Part shown: positions 5,576 to 5,874 of the stretch, one piece after another
Position numbering within the stretch: position 1 is the first letter of the stretch
How the letters are laid out: each line of letters opens with the position of its first letter
Source: Candidatus Methanoplasma sp.
GTDB lineage: Archaea > Thermoplasmatota > Thermoplasmata > Methanomassiliicoccales > Methanomethylophilaceae
DNA: 5,874 nucleotides
Reading direction: 5' to 3'
Assembly: GCA_031288985.1 (NCBI GenBank)
Contig: JAITQH010000024.1
Coordinates: 1-5,874, forward strand
Position numbers and translations under genes: made by a program
Notes under the pieces: generated by a model
Seen by the model: the letters and a program-made list of their open reading frames with translations, nothing else
What the model was told of the DNA's origin: nothing
Database searches by the model: none

Positions 5576-5874
5576 TCACTCCGACCCGCCCAGAAGCTCG
5601 TCCCAGCAGCCCTCTATGAACTGCGTCTCCTGCCTCACGACGGCGTCCCTTGCCATCAGTTGGGATATGATCTCCGATATCTGCGCGTCCGTGGACGAGG
5701 ACGACGTGCCGCCCCTGCTGCCGCGCCTTTCCACGCACGCCCTGACGGGAAGCACGTCGAACACATCGGAATCTATCTTGTCCGAGAATGCCCTCAGCCG
5801 CTCCAGGGTGAGCTCCTCCAGCTTTCTGTTCTCGGCTATGCAGCTCCTCACCGCTTCGCCGACTATGCCGTGCG
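5576..5874 (-). CDS. argH: Argininosuccinate lyase, C-terminal part (5' end beyond right edge)
   Basis: Ninety-eight codons plus the stop are visible, about a fifth of the usual 450-490 residues; the rest runs off the right edge. The frame reads HGIVGEAVRSCIAENRKLEE, then LTLERLRAFSDKIDSDVFDV. This matches the ArgH C-terminal domain pattern (HxIVGxxVR..., LxELTLExL..F, D.DVY..L). It continues with VERRGSRGGTSSSSTDAQIS, the counterpart of the family's VxxRxSxGGTxPxxVxxQI, without insertion or deletion. ArgH is cytosolic and splits argininosuccinate into arginine and fumarate in the last step of arginine synthesis. The catalytic residues lie upstream, outside the window, so activity cannot be judged here. 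The GTG at 5849-5851 is an internal valine codon, not a start. The run of serines after GGT is unusual but length-neutral. Confidence 0.85.
   Translation of the reverse strand, partial: HGIVGEAVRSCIAENRKLEELTLERLRAFSDKIDSDVFDVLPVRACVERRGSRGGTSSSSTDAQISEIISQLMARDAVVRQETQFIEGCWDELLGGSE

Overview
The window looks archaeal and is probably from a methanogen-type euryarchaeote; a Thermoplasmatota/Methanomassiliicoccales-like genome is my best guess, not a proven one. The evidence is a fused ThiD-ThiN protein, AT-rich TATA elements about 25 bases ahead of start codons with no Shine-Dalgarno sequence (leaderless mRNAs), T-rich terminators, and a stand-alone AAA_14/DUF4143 ATPase of a kind common in such genomes. 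Coding DNA is GC-rich with many C/G-ending codons, while the intergenic gaps are strikingly AT-rich.

Layout, left to right. (1) A GC hairpin that can terminate in both directions, then thiDN on the minus strand (thiamine synthesis: HMP-P kinase plus thiamine-phosphate synthase). (2) A minus-strand DUF4143 ATPase with intact Walker motifs. (3) A divergent, AT-rich intergenic region holding two copies of a 24-base near-palindromic element exactly 40 bases apart. One copy is a perfect 16-base palindrome; the other lies over the likely TATA box of the ATPase. (4) An unrecognised 121-residue plus-strand protein. (5) A terminator and a TATA/Shine-Dalgarno-led gene for O-acetylhomoserine sulfhydrylase (metY type), with an unusual N-terminal extension of about 30 residues. 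(6) On the minus strand, the remains of a HEPN/MNT module: an intact-length MNT nucleotidyltransferase frame with substitutions at two expected active-site positions, followed by a HEPN gene broken by two frameshifts. The HEPN gene was reassembled here from three frames. (7) The C-terminal 98 residues of argininosuccinate lyase (argH), entering from the right edge.

The genes do not form one pathway. thiDN, metY and argH are separate housekeeping biosynthesis genes, each with its own promoter where the promoter is visible. The accessory interest lies in the paired operator-like element between the ATPase and the 121-residue gene, and in the decayed HEPN/MNT pair in the metY-argH gap. I see no CRISPR array, insertion sequence, rRNA or tRNA gene.
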